From Branchiostoma floridae (taxonomy: Eukaryota; Chordata; Leptocardii; Amphioxiformes; Branchiostomatidae), in assembly GCF_000003815.2 (NCBI RefSeq), contig NC_049994.1, positions 5,803,640-5,867,639 of the forward strand: a stretch of 64,000 bases of DNA, read 5' to 3'. Below, one piece after another: positions 62,568 through 64,000 of the stretch. Positions within the stretch are counted from its first letter, which is position 1. The number at the start of each line of letters is the position of its first letter. A program made the translations under genes and the position numbers. The notes beneath the pieces are model-generated. The model was not told where the DNA came from. It ran no database searches and saw only the letters and a program-made list of their open reading frames with translations.

Positions 62568-62752
62568 CGCGGTCAGACATAAGTGCGTCGTGCGATCGTC
62601 GTACGATTTTGATGCCACAACATTTTTCAAGCAATCCGTGACAGCAAAACAGCTGAGTTTTGCAGGACTCACACCTGCACGGCTGCCCCCCAAGGTACTA
62701 CTGTAAGTTAGCGATCGTACGACGACCGCACGACGTATGTGACCGCGCCATT
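62568..62752. mobile_element. CGTACGA-rich palindromic MITE, family 5
   Basis: GGCGCGGTCAGACATA then CGTCGTGCGATCGTCGTACG at the left against CGTACGACGACCGCACGACG then TATGTGACCGCGCC at the right. Confidence 0.85.
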
Positions 62753-62811
62753 ACAAATTAAGTACTGTCTTGTATCGTTACGTCTTGTCACAATTCCAGC
62801 TATCTTCTTAC

Positions 62812-62931
62812 CTTCAAGAATATACAGTAGTTGAAGAATCGTCCTACTGTTGTTGTTCTTCTGTGTTTGGCTGGACCGAGCCCTTCTCTGTCCAGGTAGT
62901 CACCGGGTAGTTTTTCGTCTGCCACGCCCAT
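62812..62931 (-). CDS. Possible first coding exon of an unknown minus-strand gene
   Basis: An ATG at 62931 (G at -3 and +4) opens a 40-codon frame that ends exactly at an AAG/GTAAGA donor. It starts MGVADEKLPGDYLDREGLG and ends VGRFFNYCIFLK, a charged head followed by the start of a hydrophobic run. No following exon with matching phase was found down to 55202, so this is tentative. Confidence 0.3.
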
Positions 62932-63117
62932 CACCTTTAACCTCAGCGACAAAATCCGTCAATGCTATTGGTCGAGAGTGAAACTTATGACGTGTTGTTG
63001 AAACACTTGGCACAAAAACACGTCCATGGCTCAGAGACGTGTTGACCGAATTTCACGCCATAGTTTGAACATCCATGGTAACGTCAGGTAAAAAGGCTGT
63101 GCCATCAACTTTTAAGG

Positions 63118-63385
63118 CCATGGGGTCAACTGGGTGTTGTTAACCACAGTGTTCATGTCTGAGGCACGATTTTGGAAGGTTAAGCTCATCCCTCTTCTTG
63201 CACTGCCTGTTACTGCCCAACTAAAGTTAGGTACTATTACTTTTAGACTTAGGTGGAGGGAGGAAAGACAAGTAAACTGCCTTTCCCAAGGGCACAAGAT
63301 AGTTAGCATGACAGGATTTGAACCCATGACTTCTGGGACAAACACCTGCAGCTACGCTGCACCCGATACCATCGCCAGGTAACGT
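63118..63385 (-). repeat. tRNA-derived SINE-like repeat
   Basis: On the minus strand GGTGCAGCGTAGCTGCAGGT, TGTTTGTCCCAGAAGTCATG and GGTTCAAATCCTGTC give a tRNA-like arm and B-box order. The rest resembles other non-coding dispersed repeats. Confidence 0.5.
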
Positions 63386-63568
63386 CAGGTCAGGTCAGGT
63401 ACACGAATCAAAATCTTTTCTTTAAGCGCCCTCTACATTCAAGCGCTAAGCGTCATTGTCCGAATATTCAGAATAGGTAATTTTCTTTCACAAAGGAGAT
63501 CCCTTTCATGATCAGTGTTGTGGAATCAACCCATACCCTCCTTTGTCATTGTATGTGGAGAATCCTAA

Positions 63569-63664
63569 TAAATAAATAAATAAATAGATAAATAGATAGA
63601 TAAATAGATGAATGAATGAATGAATGAATAATTGAATGAATGAAGAAATAAATAAATAAATAAA
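63569..63664. repeat. AAAT/GATA/GAAT tetranucleotide repeats
   Basis: Successive short runs of AAAT, AGAT and GAAT. Confidence 0.95.
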
Positions 63665-63679
63665 CCGTTGCATCTCTCT

Positions 63680-64000
63680 CTCTGTGTGTTTGTATGTGTA
63701 TGTGTGTGTGTGTTTGTGCGTGTGTTTGTGTGTGTGTTTGTATGTATGTGTGTGTGTGTGTTTGTATGTATGTGTGTGTGTGTATTTGTGTGCGTGTGTA
63801 TGTGTTTGTGTGTTAGTGTTAGTATACATACATGTGTGTGTTTGTGTGCGTGTGTATGTGTTTGTGTGTGTGTGTGTGCTTATGCGTATACACGCGCGCG
63901 TGTGTTTGTGTGTGTATGTGTTTGTGTGTGTTAGTGTTAATGTGTGTGTGTGTCTGTCTGTGTGTGTATGTGTGTGTGTTTATGTGTGTGTGTGTGTTTA
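63680..64000. repeat. GT-rich microsatellite running off the window
   Basis: Imperfect (GT)n with GTTT and GTAT interruptions. Confidence 0.96.

Larger units (their letters stand above)
58528..62811. other. Region without supported genes
   Basis: Holds a family-3 fragment, a MITE, a SINE-like repeat and GT runs. Short frames do not resemble known proteins and do not chain by phase. Confidence 0.5.

Overview
The window looks like animal genomic DNA. It holds intron-rich genes with GT-AG introns of 0.2 to 5 kb, dense minisatellites, many short palindromic DNA transposons, tRNA-derived SINE-like repeats and two runs of N that mark a draft assembly. The gene content (one BAZ2-type remodeller, a leucine-rich-repeat receptor with an ITIM-like tail, a subtilase) and the repeat style suggest an invertebrate deuterostome. 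Amphioxus (Branchiostoma) is my best guess; this is an inference and was not checked by a search.

Layout. (1) 1-25430, plus strand: the 3' two thirds of a BAZ2-type gene. I could place 28 coding exons, and their phases join without error into 1218 codons plus a stop. The order is a charged coiled coil, DDT domain, WHIM/WAKZ-type motifs, an acidic linker, two PHD fingers and a C-terminal bromodomain. Its introns carry several MITE families, a tandem array made from an exon tail with its splice donor, and a 1.5 kb fold-back element between the two bromodomain exons. (2) 28134-31036: a 42-bp satellite whose unit closely resembles the vertebrate RE1/NRSE site bound by REST, split by a 719-bp 5'-truncated non-LTR retrotransposon. 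(3) 32344-45893, minus strand: a secreted-type S8 subtilase with Asp, His and Ser boxes, followed by a degenerate second copy of the same domain. A 100-N gap sits where the second copy should have one more exon. Its introns hold a 33-bp satellite touching a splice acceptor, a 52-bp GC-rich minisatellite and a 5.3 kb segment bounded by identical 107-bp direct repeats. (4) 46852-54977, plus strand: a two-exon single-pass LRR receptor. Its cytoplasmic tail has two ITIM-type sites followed by about 30 copies of a 15-residue repeat, nearly all with one tyrosine. (5) 55202-64000: a 62-bp satellite, GT microsatellites, MITEs and SINE-like repeats, with one possible minus-strand first exon near 62.9 kb.

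The genes do not form a pathway that I can see. BAZ2 is expected to act in nuclear chromatin, the subtilase and the receptor in the secretory route and at the cell surface. The most unusual signals are the RE1-like satellite, the tyrosine-repeat receptor, the protease-pseudoprotease fusion and the exon-derived splice-donor array inside BAZ2.
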